Of a DNA stretch of 17,887 nucleotides, positions 6,715-14,762 are shown piece after piece. The translations under genes and the position numbers were made by a program. The notes beneath the pieces were generated by a model. That model did not search any database. It was not told the origin of the DNA and saw only the letters and a list, made by a program, of their open reading frames with translations. The DNA lies in assembly GCA_002389175.1 (NCBI GenBank), contig DGNZ01000138.1, positions 1 to 17,887 on the forward strand, read 5' to 3'. Within the stretch, counting starts at the first letter, position 1; every line of letters starts with the position of its first letter. This stretch comes from Rhodospirillaceae bacterium UBA4479. Lineage in GTDB: Bacteria > Pseudomonadota > Alphaproteobacteria > Rhodospirillales > Casp-alpha2.

Positions 6715-7848
6715 ATGACACTGACACCCGGCGACCCACGGTTACTGACCCCTGGCCCCCTGACGACATCTGTCGAAACAAAAGAAGCCATGCTTCATGA
6801 CTGGGGATCGCGCGATCAGGCATTTATTGATACCAACGCAAGAGTCCGCACGAAACTTTTAGAAATCGCGCATGCATCGGACACACACGTATGTGTCCCT
6901 CTGCAAGGCAGCGGTACGTTCGTCGTAGAGGCGTCATTAGGCACATTGATCCCAAAGGACGGCAAAGCCTTGATTCTGATCAACGGTGCGTACGGTCATC
7001 GCATGGCAAAAATTCTGACTTATACCGGACGCGCGTTCGAAATTATGGAGACCCCCGAGGACACGCCCCCAGACACGGCACAGCTGACGATCAAATTGGC
7101 TAGCGACGCATCGATCACACACGTATTGGTCGTTCATTGCGAAACCACGTCTGGCATCCTCAATCCTATCGAGGACGTAGCCAATATCGTTAAAGATGCC
7201 GGACGGTCTTTAATCATCGACGCAATGAGTGCGTTTGGCGCCATCATGCTAGATTCTCGCGACATTCATTTTGATGCCCTTATGGCGTCATCGAATAAGT
7301 GCCTAGAAGGTATTCCTGGAATGGGGTTTGCCCTCATACGCCAATCGGTTTTGGAAACGTGCGAAGGCAACGCACATTCATTAGCGTTAGATCTTTATGA
7401 CCAATGGAAAGCCATGGAAGGGAACGGCCAATGGCGCTTCACGCCTCCTATCCATGTCATCGTTGCCTTTGATAAAGCCATTGAACAGTTTGAAACCGAA
7501 GGCGGCGTCGATGGCAGATATGCGCGCTATTCAAACAATTGCCAAATCCTGGTAGATGGCATGGGTAAGTTGGGTTTTGAGACCCTGCTTCCATCTGAAT
7601 TACAGGCCCCGATTATCGTGACATTTAAAATGCCAGCGGATCCCGCTTTTGACTTTCAGGTATTATATGATCAGGTCAAAGATCGTGGATTTGTCTTATA
7701 TCCTGGCAAGTTAACGGTCGCACCAAGCTTCCGTGTCGGCTGCATTGGCCATTTGGGTGCTGATGACATGAACGAAGCGCTCAGTGTTATGAGCGACGTG
7801 TTGGCCGAGTTAGGTGTTCGGAACGGCGCATCCGTCGCCGCTGAATGA
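6715..7848 (+). CDS. phnW: 2-aminoethylphosphonate--pyruvate aminotransferase (EC 2.6.1.37)
   Basis: PLP enzyme moving the AEP amino group to pyruvate, giving phosphonoacetaldehyde and L-alanine in the cytoplasm. At 377 residues it is the usual length for a fold type I class V enzyme. Family landmarks are LLTPGPLTTS near the start, MLHDWGSRDQAF, HCETTSGILNP, DAMSAFGA with PLP-contacting Asp169, SSNKCLEGIPGMGFAL with Schiff-base Lys195, and a C-terminal APSFRVGCIGH whose Arg340 is expected to bind the substrate phosphonate. The ATG at 6715 follows GAGAG (6701-6705). A TTG three bases earlier is less likely. It is the first catabolic step and sits downstream of the AEP importer with its own copy of the shared element, so it is probably induced together with import. 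The downstream partners phnA and phnY define the PhnWAY route rather than the phosphonatase (PhnX) route. Confidence 0.96.
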   Translation: MTLTPGDPRLLTPGPLTTSVETKEAMLHDWGSRDQAFIDTNARVRTKLLEIAHASDTHVCVPLQGSGTFVVEASLGTLIPKDGKALILINGAYGHRMAKILTYTGRAFEIMETPEDTPPDTAQLTIKLASDASITHVLVVHCETTSGILNPIEDVANIVKDAGRSLIIDAMSAFGAIMLDSRDIHFDALMASSNKCLEGIPGMGFALIRQSVLETCEGNAHSLALDLYDQWKAMEGNGQWRFTPPIHVIVAFDKAIEQFETEGGVDGRYARYSNNCQILVDGMGKLGFETLLPSELQAPIIVTFKMPADPAFDFQVLYDQVKDRGFVLYPGKLTVAPSFRVGCIGHLGADDMNEALSVMSDVLAELGVRNGASVAAE

Positions 7849-7901
7849 AAAATCACGTTGCTCAGTCGCAATAACGAACAATGCATCAGCCTGCAATTAT
7901 T

Positions 7902-7931
7902 TCACATAGATTTTATCTATCAATCACATAG
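7902..7931 (+). repeat. Direct and inverted repeats upstream of phnA element
   Basis: TCACATAG occurs at 7902-7909 and again at 7924-7931, exactly 22 bases apart (about two helical turns). Between them, ATAGAT and ATCTAT (7906-7911 and 7915-7920) form an inverted repeat around TTT. The set ends three bases before copy 3 of the shared element, so it could be a distal regulator-binding region. The same repeats are not obvious at the other two copies. Confidence 0.35.
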
Positions 7932-7933
7932 CT

Positions 7934-7953
7934 ATTAGCGATTTGACATATAC
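7934..7953 (+). promoter_or_regulatory. Shared AEP-regulon element, copy 3 and phnA promoter
   Basis: Reads ATTAGCGATTTGACATATAC, the most divergent of the three copies, but keeping ATTA, GATTTGAC and the AT. It includes a consensus -35 TTGACA (7943-7948), and GATATT lies 18 bases downstream (7967-7972). This is the best-formed promoter in the AEP locus. Transcription would start near 7980, about 50 bases before the phnA ATG at 8028. Confidence 0.65.
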
Positions 7954-8027
7954 TTGAGCAATCATGGATATTTCTATTCAATCTTCAGCGTTTAACTGAA
8001 ACACAGATACTAGATTAGGACCGCAAG

Positions 8028-9281
8028 ATGACACCATCGAATGAAACCCCGGCATCAATCAGCGTAAACGGACGCACCTATGCATGGCCAAAGCAGCCAC
8101 TCGTCGTGGTTTGTATCGATGGTTCTGAGCCGGATTATATCGAAGAAGCCATTGCGGGCGGGCACATGCCGTTCCTGGCCGAGAAAATTAAGGGCGGTTC
8201 TGATCTTCGCGCAGACTGCGTGGTCCCTAGCTTTACCAACCCAAACAATTTGTCGATTGTCACCGGGCAGCCGCCTGCTGTTCACGGCATTTCAGGCAAC
8301 TTCTTCTTGGACCCAGATACGGGCAAAGAAGTCATGATGAATGACCCAAAATTCCTGCGCGCAGAGACGATCTTCAAGGCCTTCCACGATGCTGGTGCCA
8401 AAGTCGCAATCGTAACGGCAAAAGACAAACTTCGCCGACTGCTAGGGCATGGCCTTGATTTCACATCTGGCCGGGCGGTTTCGTTCTCAAGCGAAAAAGC
8501 GAACGAGACCACGATGGCCGACAACGGCATCGAAGATGCCCAGGCGATGGTCGGGCGTGATATCCCAGATGTCTATTCCGCAGAACTATCCGAATTCATT
8601 TTCGATGCCGGCGTAAAGCTAATGGAAAGCATGCGCCCCGATCTGATGTACTTATCGACAACCGATTACATCCAACACAAACATGCCCCCGGCACACCTG
8701 TCGCCAATGCGTTTTATGCGATGATGGATAGTTACTGGGCCAAGCTGGATGCCATGGGTGCGTTGCTTGCCATGACAGCCGATCACGGCATGAATGCAAA
8801 ATTCGGCGCCGACAATCAGCCTGACGTGATCTACTTACAAGAGGTCTTGGACGAGATGCTGGGAGCCGATGCCGCTCGGGTGATTTTGCCGATCACCGAT
8901 CCCTATGTGGTCCATCACGGTGCCTTGGGATCATTCGCAACCGTTTATCTTTCCGATGGTGTTGATCAAGCCAGTACAATGGAAAAACTTTCCAAATATC
9001 CGGGCCTTGCCAACGTCTATTCAAAAGAAGAAGGCTGCGCTGAGTTCCAACTGCCAACCGACCGCCTGGGCGACATGATTGTCGTGTCTGACAAGCACAA
9101 AGTGCTCGGCACATCATCAGATCGACACGATCTGACACAACTCAAAGAACCCTTACGGTCACACGGTGGCGTCAGTGAACAACGCGTTCCTCTGATCATC
9201 ACCCGCCACGCCGACGTGGCTGCAGATCGCCACTTACGTAATTTCGACATCTTTGATGTCGCATTGAATCACACAGCTTAA
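8028..9281 (+). CDS. phnA: Phosphonoacetate hydrolase (EC 3.11.1.2)
   Basis: Cytoplasmic di-zinc hydrolase of the alkaline phosphatase superfamily that splits phosphonoacetate into acetate and phosphate, the carbon-phosphorus bond-breaking step. At 417 residues it is the expected length. Visible active-site positions are Asp31 (VCIDGSEPD), nucleophile Thr70 (VPSFTNPNNLSIVTG), Asp213 and His217 (TTDYIQHKHAPG), Asp252-His253 (TADHGMN) and His379 (RSHGGVSEQ). These match the metal ligands and Thr nucleophile I recall for the Sinorhizobium meliloti enzyme with a constant two-residue offset. The ATG at 8028 is preceded by AGGA (8017-8020). phnY starts 22 bases downstream, so phnA-phnY is an operon, driven from the promoter at 7943-7972. 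The enzyme is specific for phosphonoacetate in characterised members, which fits the PhnWAY pathway. Confidence 0.96.
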   Translation: MTPSNETPASISVNGRTYAWPKQPLVVVCIDGSEPDYIEEAIAGGHMPFLAEKIKGGSDLRADCVVPSFTNPNNLSIVTGQPPAVHGISGNFFLDPDTGKEVMMNDPKFLRAETIFKAFHDAGAKVAIVTAKDKLRRLLGHGLDFTSGRAVSFSSEKANETTMADNGIEDAQAMVGRDIPDVYSAELSEFIFDAGVKLMESMRPDLMYLSTTDYIQHKHAPGTPVANAFYAMMDSYWAKLDAMGALLAMTADHGMNAKFGADNQPDVIYLQEVLDEMLGADAARVILPITDPYVVHHGALGSFATVYLSDGVDQASTMEKLSKYPGLANVYSKEEGCAEFQLPTDRLGDMIVVSDKHKVLGTSSDRHDLTQLKEPLRSHGGVSEQRVPLIITRHADVAADRHLRNFDIFDVALNHTA

Positions 9282-9290
9282 ATTAGCGAC

Positions 9291-9297
9291 GGGGAGG
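9291..9297 (+). promoter_or_regulatory. Strong Shine-Dalgarno of phnY
   Basis: GGGGAGG, five bases before the ATG at 9303, is among the best ribosome-binding sites in the window. It fixes the phnY start and suggests PhnY is translated at least as well as PhnA. That would limit build-up of the reactive aldehyde (inference). Confidence 0.75.
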
Positions 9298-9302
9298 AAA
9301 CC

Positions 9303-10757
9303 ATGGACGCTTCAACGAGACCTATTATCAAAGAAGCAATGCGGATCGGCGGTCGTAAAGTCGAAACCACTGACGTCATCGAAGTTCGCTATCCGTATAC
9401 CAACGAAGTGATCGGGACGGTCCCCGCTGGGAATGCAGAACATGCGCGCGAAGCGTTTGAGATTGCAGCCAACTACACGCCTAAGCTGACGCGCTATGAG
9501 CGCCAACAGATTCTATTCCGTGCCGCAGAACTGATCCGCGAACGTCGTGAGCAGATCGCAGAAGTCCTGACGCTGGAACTCGGCATCTGCAAACAGCATT
9601 CACTATATGAAACAGGTCGTTCGTATGACGTGTTCACTTTGGCAGGCCAACTCGCCATTCTTGATGACGGGCAAATCTTTTCTTGTGACCTGACACCGCA
9701 AGGCAAAGCACGGAAAATCTTTACCAAGCGCGAACCGTTAAATGTTATTTCTGCGATTACACCGTTCAACCACCCGCTCAACATGGTGGCCCATAAAATC
9801 GCCCCGTCGATCGCGACCAACAACTGCATGGTCTGCAAGCCGACAGAATTAACGCCACTGACCGCGATTACGTTGGCGGATATTCTGTACGAAGCAGGGT
9901 TGCCACCTGAAATGTTCCAGATTGTCACAGGCTGGCCCGCAGATATCGGTGATGAAATGATCACCAATGAACACATCGACGTCGTCACCTTCACAGGTGG
10001 CGTCAAAGTCGGCAAAATGATTGCTGATAAAGCAGGTTACAAGCGTACTGCGTTGGAACTTGGCGGCAACGATCCCCTGATCATCCTCAATGATCTGAGC
10101 GATGCCGACCTTGAAAAAGCCGCGGCCATTGCTGTTGCGGGTGCCACGGGCAACTCTGGCCAGCGCTGCACAGCTGTAAAACGTATTCTTGTTCAAGAAG
10201 ATATCGCAGACAAAATTGTGCCTATGATTTTGGAGCGCGCCAAAGCGATCAAATTTGGTGATCCAGAAGACCCAGAAACTCAACTGGGTTGCGTGGTCCA
10301 CGAAGATGCGGCGGCCACGTTTGAGCGACGGGTTTATGAAGCTGAAAAACAAGGCGCCAAAATTCTTTATAATCCTGGCCGCCAAGGCGCTGTTTTGCCA
10401 CCAATCGTCGTCGATCACGTTCCGCACGATAGTGAACTTGTTTTCGAAGAAACGTTTGGGCCAATTGTCCCTATCGTTCGGGTTCCAAATGACGACGTGG
10501 AATTGATGAAAATATCCAACTCCACTCCCTTTGGATTGTCCGCGGGTGTATGCACCAACGATCTCAACCGAATCACAGCGTTCATCAATGGCCTACACGT
10601 TGGCACGGTCAATATTTGGGAAGCGCCGGGTTACCGAATCGAGATGTCACCATTCGGCGGCATCAAAGACTCAGGGAACGGCGTCAAAGAAGGCGTCCTA
10701 GAAGCTATGAAGTTCTTCACAAACGTGAAAACTTGGTCGCTTCCTTGGCCGGAGTGA
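9303..10757 (+). CDS. phnY: Phosphonoacetaldehyde dehydrogenase
   Basis: NAD(P)-dependent aldehyde dehydrogenase superfamily member (484 residues) that oxidises phosphonoacetaldehyde from PhnW to phosphonoacetate for PhnA. ALDH landmarks: Asn156 of TPFNHP, the PTELTP segment near 180-185, TFTGG (229-233), general base Glu252 (LELGGNDP) and nucleophile Cys289 (GNSGQRCTAV). Arg106, His157 and Arg288 align, with a constant two-residue offset, with the phosphonate-binding Arg108/His159/Arg290 I recall for S. meliloti PhnY. That supports the specific function over a generic ALDH. The strong GGGGAGG at 9291-9297 fixes the ATG at 9303. It lies 21 bases after the phnA stop in the same unit. The nptA-like gene follows after 92 bp, in which no terminator is evident. 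Confidence 0.95.
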   Translation: MDASTRPIIKEAMRIGGRKVETTDVIEVRYPYTNEVIGTVPAGNAEHAREAFEIAANYTPKLTRYERQQILFRAAELIRERREQIAEVLTLELGICKQHSLYETGRSYDVFTLAGQLAILDDGQIFSCDLTPQGKARKIFTKREPLNVISAITPFNHPLNMVAHKIAPSIATNNCMVCKPTELTPLTAITLADILYEAGLPPEMFQIVTGWPADIGDEMITNEHIDVVTFTGGVKVGKMIADKAGYKRTALELGGNDPLIILNDLSDADLEKAAAIAVAGATGNSGQRCTAVKRILVQEDIADKIVPMILERAKAIKFGDPEDPETQLGCVVHEDAAATFERRVYEAEKQGAKILYNPGRQGAVLPPIVVDHVPHDSELVFEETFGPIVPIVRVPNDDVELMKISNSTPFGLSAGVCTNDLNRITAFINGLHVGTVNIWEAPGYRIEMSPFGGIKDSGNGVKEGVLEAMKFFTNVKTWSLPWPE

Positions 10758-10849
10758 CACGTCAAAAGCAACGCATCACGTTTACATCTTGGGTGACACG
10801 CGTTCCACCGATACAATTCGGCTTCTTCAGAAGTAGGTAACTTTGTAAC

Positions 10850-12532
10850 ATGGAAACGCTCGTTAATATCATAGGTGGTGTCGCCTTACTGTTGTGGGGC
10901 ATCCGTATGGTCCGCACCGGCATCACGAGAGCGTTCGGTGCTGGCTTGCGGCGCGCGCTATCCATGTCTTCGAGGAATCGTATAACGGCAGCTGGTGCTG
11001 GCGTTGGGGTTACAGCCCTTCTGCAAAGCAGCACCGCAACAGCATTGATTATTACGTCATTTGCCGGACAGGGGTTAATCGGTGGCGTGGCGGCCTTAGC
11101 GATTGTGTTAGGTGCGGATGTCGGTAGCACAATGGTTGTGCAGGCGCTGTCGATGGATCTCAATATCCTCAGCCCCATCTTGATCGCCACCGGTGTTTTT
11201 GTTTTTTTGTCTTCGGACAACAGCAAACGCCGCGCCATTGCCCGTGCATTCACAGGTTTGGGCCTGATGCTCCTATCCCTCAAGCTTATCGGCTTGGCGT
11301 CTGTTTCATTGCGCGAAAGCGAATTGATATCGGTTCTGGTCGCCCCCATGACCAGCGAGCCTATTTTGGCCATTGTGATTGCTGCCCTGATTACATGGGC
11401 ATCGCATTCTAGCGTCGCTGTCGTGCTGCTGATTATGTCCCTGGCATCAATTCAAGTGATCAGCATTGAATTGGCATTTGCGATGGTGCTTGGCGCCAAC
11501 ATCGGCGGTGGGTTCATCGCTATGGGTTTGACGGCAAAGGCATCATCGGTGATGCGCCGCATACCGCTCGGCAATCTCATCATGCGCGCCTCGGGCGTCG
11601 CCTTAGCTCTACCTATTATGCCTTACGTTCAGCCATATTTGGCAATGCTAGGCGATTCACCAGAACGAATGATCGCGAACTTCCACACAGGCTTTAACTT
11701 GGCCCTATTGTGTTTGTTCCTGCCGCTACTCGCATTGGTCCATGCGCTGTGCTGCCGTATCCTTCCAGAAACTCAATCAATAGAAGATGAAGGCACACCC
11801 AAATATCTCGATGCGAATGCACTCGACACGCCATCAGTCGCACTGACAGCTGCGGCCCGCGAAACGCTTCGCATGGGCGATGCCGTCAAAACCATGTTGG
11901 AGGGATCACGCCAGGTTCTGGCAACAAACGATGCAAGCTTGCGTAAAATTATCGAAGCATCAGACGACATTGTAGATGACCTGAATGAAGCGATTAAATT
12001 ATATCTGACGGAACTCACCCGTGAAGAGCTTGATAAATCTGAAAGCCAGCGAAGCGTTGAAATCCTCAGCTTTACCACCAACCTTGAGCATGTTGGCGAC
12101 ATCGTAGACAAAAACTTAATGGAATTGGCCGCAAAAAAAATCAAAGGCCATGTCAATTTCTCGCCTGAAGGACAACAAGAGCTCAACGATTTTCACGATC
12201 AAATTCTGCAAACATTGGATCTCGCGATGCATGTGTTTGTATCGTCAGATCGCGAAGCAGCGCGACAGCTATTAGACAAAAAGGTCCACATCCGGAATTT
12301 GGAACTCAAGTACACAGAAACGCATTTCCGCCGCATGGGGGAACGTCAGCCGGATACGTTGGATTCCAGTGCAATGCATCTTGATGTCTTGCGCGACTTA
12401 AAAAGGATCAATAGTCATCTTACATCCGCTGCCTATCCGTTACTCGAACGTGAGGGCGCGCTCGCTAAAAGCCGCCTATTACCCGATGAAGCAGAATTAT
12501 CAGCAGAGGCCGCGGTTAAATCTTCGAGTTAA
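10850..12532 (+). CDS. Na/Pi cotransporter-family protein with C-terminal PhoU-like domain
   Basis: A 560-residue inner-membrane protein of the SLC34/NptA type. The N-terminal 300 or so residues hold two inverted Na/Pi repeats. The first carries LLQSSTATALI (QSST at 59-62) and GADVGST (88-94); the second carries WASHSSVAVVL (SHSS at 185-188) and GANIGGG (215-221), with hydrophobic segments around them. The C-terminal part, from about 340, is charged and helical and resembles the PhoU-like tail common in bacterial members. The ATG at 10850 has only a weak AGG 12 bases upstream, but the N-terminus matches the family. Bacterial relatives such as YjbB can export phosphate. Here, directly after the enzymes that release Pi from AEP, export of surplus Pi is more sensible than import (inference). 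It ends 3 bp from the convergent tctA stop. Confidence 0.9.
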   Translation: METLVNIIGGVALLLWGIRMVRTGITRAFGAGLRRALSMSSRNRITAAGAGVGVTALLQSSTATALIITSFAGQGLIGGVAALAIVLGADVGSTMVVQALSMDLNILSPILIATGVFVFLSSDNSKRRAIARAFTGLGLMLLSLKLIGLASVSLRESELISVLVAPMTSEPILAIVIAALITWASHSSVAVVLLIMSLASIQVISIELAFAMVLGANIGGGFIAMGLTAKASSVMRRIPLGNLIMRASGVALALPIMPYVQPYLAMLGDSPERMIANFHTGFNLALLCLFLPLLALVHALCCRILPETQSIEDEGTPKYLDANALDTPSVALTAAARETLRMGDAVKTMLEGSRQVLATNDASLRKIIEASDDIVDDLNEAIKLYLTELTREELDKSESQRSVEILSFTTNLEHVGDIVDKNLMELAAKKIKGHVNFSPEGQQELNDFHDQILQTLDLAMHVFVSSDREAARQLLDKKVHIRNLELKYTETHFRRMGERQPDTLDSSAMHLDVLRDLKRINSHLTSAAYPLLEREGALAKSRLLPDEAELSAEAAVKSSS

Positions 12533-12535
12533 TGA

Positions 12536-14134
12536 CTATTGAGTGGTCGGCGTCTTTTTCTTACGGCGATTGGCAAAGACAAGAATCAAAACCGAGCCTA
12601 GAATAAATGTCACCGCCAACGGTGATTTGAGCATGTAAAACGCGTCACCTCCAGATGCAGAATACCCACCCCGAAGATATTCTTCGAGGCGCGGCGACAA
12701 CAAAAACCCGATCACAAACGGCAAGATCGAAACATCTAATCGGCGCAGTGTGTAGCCCACTAAGCCAAAGATCATCAGTACCCAAATCGCGATAAAGCCC
12801 CCATCTTGGGCGTAAACGGCAGTGATCGTTATTAACAGCACGACAGGCAGCATGATCGATTTTGGGATGCGCACCAAAATCCCCAACCAGCGCAAGAACA
12901 CCCCGCCGACAGTCCAATTGAAAATGTTCGCAAGCACCATCAACGAGAACATGGCGAAAGCGACCACCAAGTCCTTGTTGATAATGGTGCCGTAATCTTC
13001 GATGACTTTGATTTCGGTGAAACGAAATACTTGCGGGCCGAGCGTGAATTCCCCAACGGATTCCACAGCCAAAATAATAAAGACAGCGGCAAAGTTTCCT
13101 GGTATCCCGAGACTCATCACCGGAATCAAATTCGCACCTGATACAGCAGAATTGGCAGCCTCTGTCGCGGCCACGCCTTCGGGTATACCAGTGCCAAATT
13201 TCTCAGGATGCTTAGAGAAACGCTTTGCTGCGTCATACCCCAACGTTGCTGCAAGGGTGGTTCCAATACCTGGCAGCGCGCCAATGGCAGTTCCTATGAG
13301 TGCGGATATTCCGATCCTTGGGAGAAGCTTCTTCTTTTCCGCCCAGCCAAAGCTATTGTCGCCAGTCACCTTGGGTGCTTCTGCTTTTATCTTTTGTGCG
13401 CGGTTTCTTGCAGCGTCTTCGATGCCGATGAAAACTTCACCGATGATCAACACACCTAGGATGGCCGAAGACAATGGTAAGCCGTTACCAAGCTCTGTGA
13501 TCCCCATCGTCATCCGAGGCCCATTCCCAGAAAGGGTCGACCCCATCAGGGCGAATAGCATTCCCAGCACGCCCACCATCATCCCCTTCATGGGGGATGA
13601 ACCCGACACAGCTGCCATAAACGACAGCGACAAGATGATCAGTGCCCCCTTTTCAGGAAGGTCGAGAATACTTTCGATTAAGACCGCCAGGATCGGCGCC
13701 GCCAGAAACAGTGCCAAATCACTGATGGTGTCGCCACAAACAGAGCTAAAGTGCGCAACCTTTAGTGCCTTTGGCCCTTGACCGTTCTTGGTCATCGGGT
13801 GCCCATCGAGCGTCGTTAAATATGCATCGGGCGTGCCAGGTGTATTAAATAGGATCGCGGGAACAGCACCACCAACGGTCGCCCCCTTCATGATCCCGAT
13901 CAAAAACCCTAAGATCGGTAAAAGGGCGTCATCGCTGACACCAAAAACCCAGATTAGAACGGGAAGTGACAATGCCATCGCGAACGGGCCGTTAAGCCCC
14001 GGCGTCGCCCCCACAGCGATTCCGATGATGAGGCCAGCGAAAACCATCATGACAGGAATAAAGTCGAACAGCCCTTCGGATGTGAAAAACACATCGGTGA
14101 TGCCGCGGACAATATATTCGAGGACAAGTTCCAT
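12536..14134 (-). CDS. tctA: Tripartite tricarboxylate transporter, large membrane subunit (TctA family)
   Basis: A 532-residue protein with about eleven or twelve hydrophobic segments and the TctA hallmarks. These are VGATPGLNGPFAMAL near residues 41-55, GATVGGAVPAILFNTPGTPDA with LTTLDGHPM following, and the second-repeat PGIGTTLAATLGYDAAKRFSKHPEKFGTG followed by GIPEGVAATEAANSAVSG. It forms the secondary, ion-driven channel with TctB and receives substrate from TctC. The start codon lies 14 bases past the tctB stop, with AGGGGA between the two, so translation is coupled. Substrates of this family are mostly di- and tricarboxylates and aromatic acids; nothing here defines which. It is the last gene of gntR-tctCBA. 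Confidence 0.94.
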   Translation of the reverse strand: MELVLEYIVRGITDVFFTSEGLFDFIPVMMVFAGLIIGIAVGATPGLNGPFAMALSLPVLIWVFGVSDDALLPILGFLIGIMKGATVGGAVPAILFNTPGTPDAYLTTLDGHPMTKNGQGPKALKVAHFSSVCGDTISDLALFLAAPILAVLIESILDLPEKGALIILSLSFMAAVSGSSPMKGMMVGVLGMLFALMGSTLSGNGPRMTMGITELGNGLPLSSAILGVLIIGEVFIGIEDAARNRAQKIKAEAPKVTGDNSFGWAEKKKLLPRIGISALIGTAIGALPGIGTTLAATLGYDAAKRFSKHPEKFGTGIPEGVAATEAANSAVSGANLIPVMSLGIPGNFAAVFIILAVESVGEFTLGPQVFRFTEIKVIEDYGTIINKDLVVAFAMFSLMVLANIFNWTVGGVFLRWLGILVRIPKSIMLPVVLLITITAVYAQDGGFIAIWVLMIFGLVGYTLRRLDVSILPFVIGFLLSPRLEEYLRGGYSASGGDAFYMLKSPLAVTFILGSVLILVFANRRKKKTPTTQ

Positions 14135-14145
14135 AAACTATCCCC

Positions 14146-14760
14146 TCAGAAATCTGCGTTGGGGGGTAACAAAACGTTCTTTAAAACAACGTCAAAAATA
14201 ATGATAGCAACACTAAGCGTGATCAAAACAGCGAGGATGCTTCGCGGGCGAACTTGGCCTTCGGTCCATGCAATCAACACAATGGTCATCAAAAACCCAC
14301 CGACCACATAGCCGATATACTTATAAGGTGCGGTGTCCGTCAGTTGTCGGTAGTCGGCATCAATGATCCCCCACGCTTTCAGCAACGCAACTGTCATGGG
14401 GCCAAGCCAATACATGACGGATAGACCCGCCCCCATGATGGCAACAAAGATGACTAGGAAGCGCAGGTTTCGAAGTGTTAGCACAGCCGGGACTGATGGC
14501 TCGTCCTGTGTATTCTTTTTGAATAATGCGGATATCAATTGAATCGCGCTGAGTATCGCTAACAAAGTGGCTAAAATAATAGGAAAAAATGCGTCGCCGG
14601 GCTCTTCGCGTCCAATGGCATTGGTAAAAAAGAAACCCGTCGGAATGTCTGCGGGAAACCAAACAAACAAGGCCAGCAAAGATCCCGTCAGAACGACAAC
14701 GCCGAACCCGATATCCCACGGGTCCGGCGCCTTACGTTTTGATGTGTTGTCTGACAACAC
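14146..14760 (-). CDS. tctB: Tripartite tricarboxylate transporter, small membrane subunit (TctB family)
   Basis: A 204-residue hydrophobic protein, somewhat longer than the usual 150 or so residues of TctB. Five hydrophobic segments are visible (about 18-37, 55-75, 95-120, 145-165, 172-192). The opening DPWDIGFGVVVLTGSLLALF and the EEPGDAFFPIILATLL stretch match the TctB pattern in which a PGFFP-like loop follows the first helix. The annotated start is GTG at 14760, two bases after the tctC stop, with no clear Shine-Dalgarno. TTG at 14757 is an alternative, so the exact start is uncertain. Such tight spacing implies translation coupled to tctC. Confidence 0.88.
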   Translation of the reverse strand: MLSDNTSKRKAPDPWDIGFGVVVLTGSLLALFVWFPADIPTGFFFTNAIGREEPGDAFFPIILATLLAILSAIQLISALFKKNTQDEPSVPAVLTLRNLRFLVIFVAIMGAGLSVMYWLGPMTVALLKAWGIIDADYRQLTDTAPYKYIGYVVGGFLMTIVLIAWTEGQVRPRSILAVLITLSVAIIIFDVVLKNVLLPPNADF

Positions 14761-14762
14761 GT

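Noticed and set aside
9849..10427. 192-codon minus-strand open frame opposite phnY
   Set aside because: It is a shadow of the ALDH gene with no domain signature and no ribosome-binding site.
10754..10800. GTGACACG direct repeat (10754-10761 and 10793-10800) before the nptA-like gene, considered as a Pho box
   Set aside because: One copy overlaps the phnY stop, the 39-base period does not fit the 11-base Pho-box repeat, and the sequence does not match CTGTCAT-type half-sites.
10822..10833. CTTCT-TC-AGAAG inverted repeat before the nptA-like gene
   Set aside because: Five-base arms with a two-base spacer are expected by chance and cannot fold well as RNA.
10762..11373. 203-codon minus-strand open frame overlapping the nptA-like gene
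   Set aside because: It is antisense to a clear membrane-transporter reading frame, and its own composition is shadow-like.
13002..13781. 259-codon open frame on the plus strand
   Set aside because: It lies wholly within tctA on the opposite strand. Its translation is low-complexity Pro/Ser/Ile-rich and matches no family, while the minus strand gives a complete TctA.
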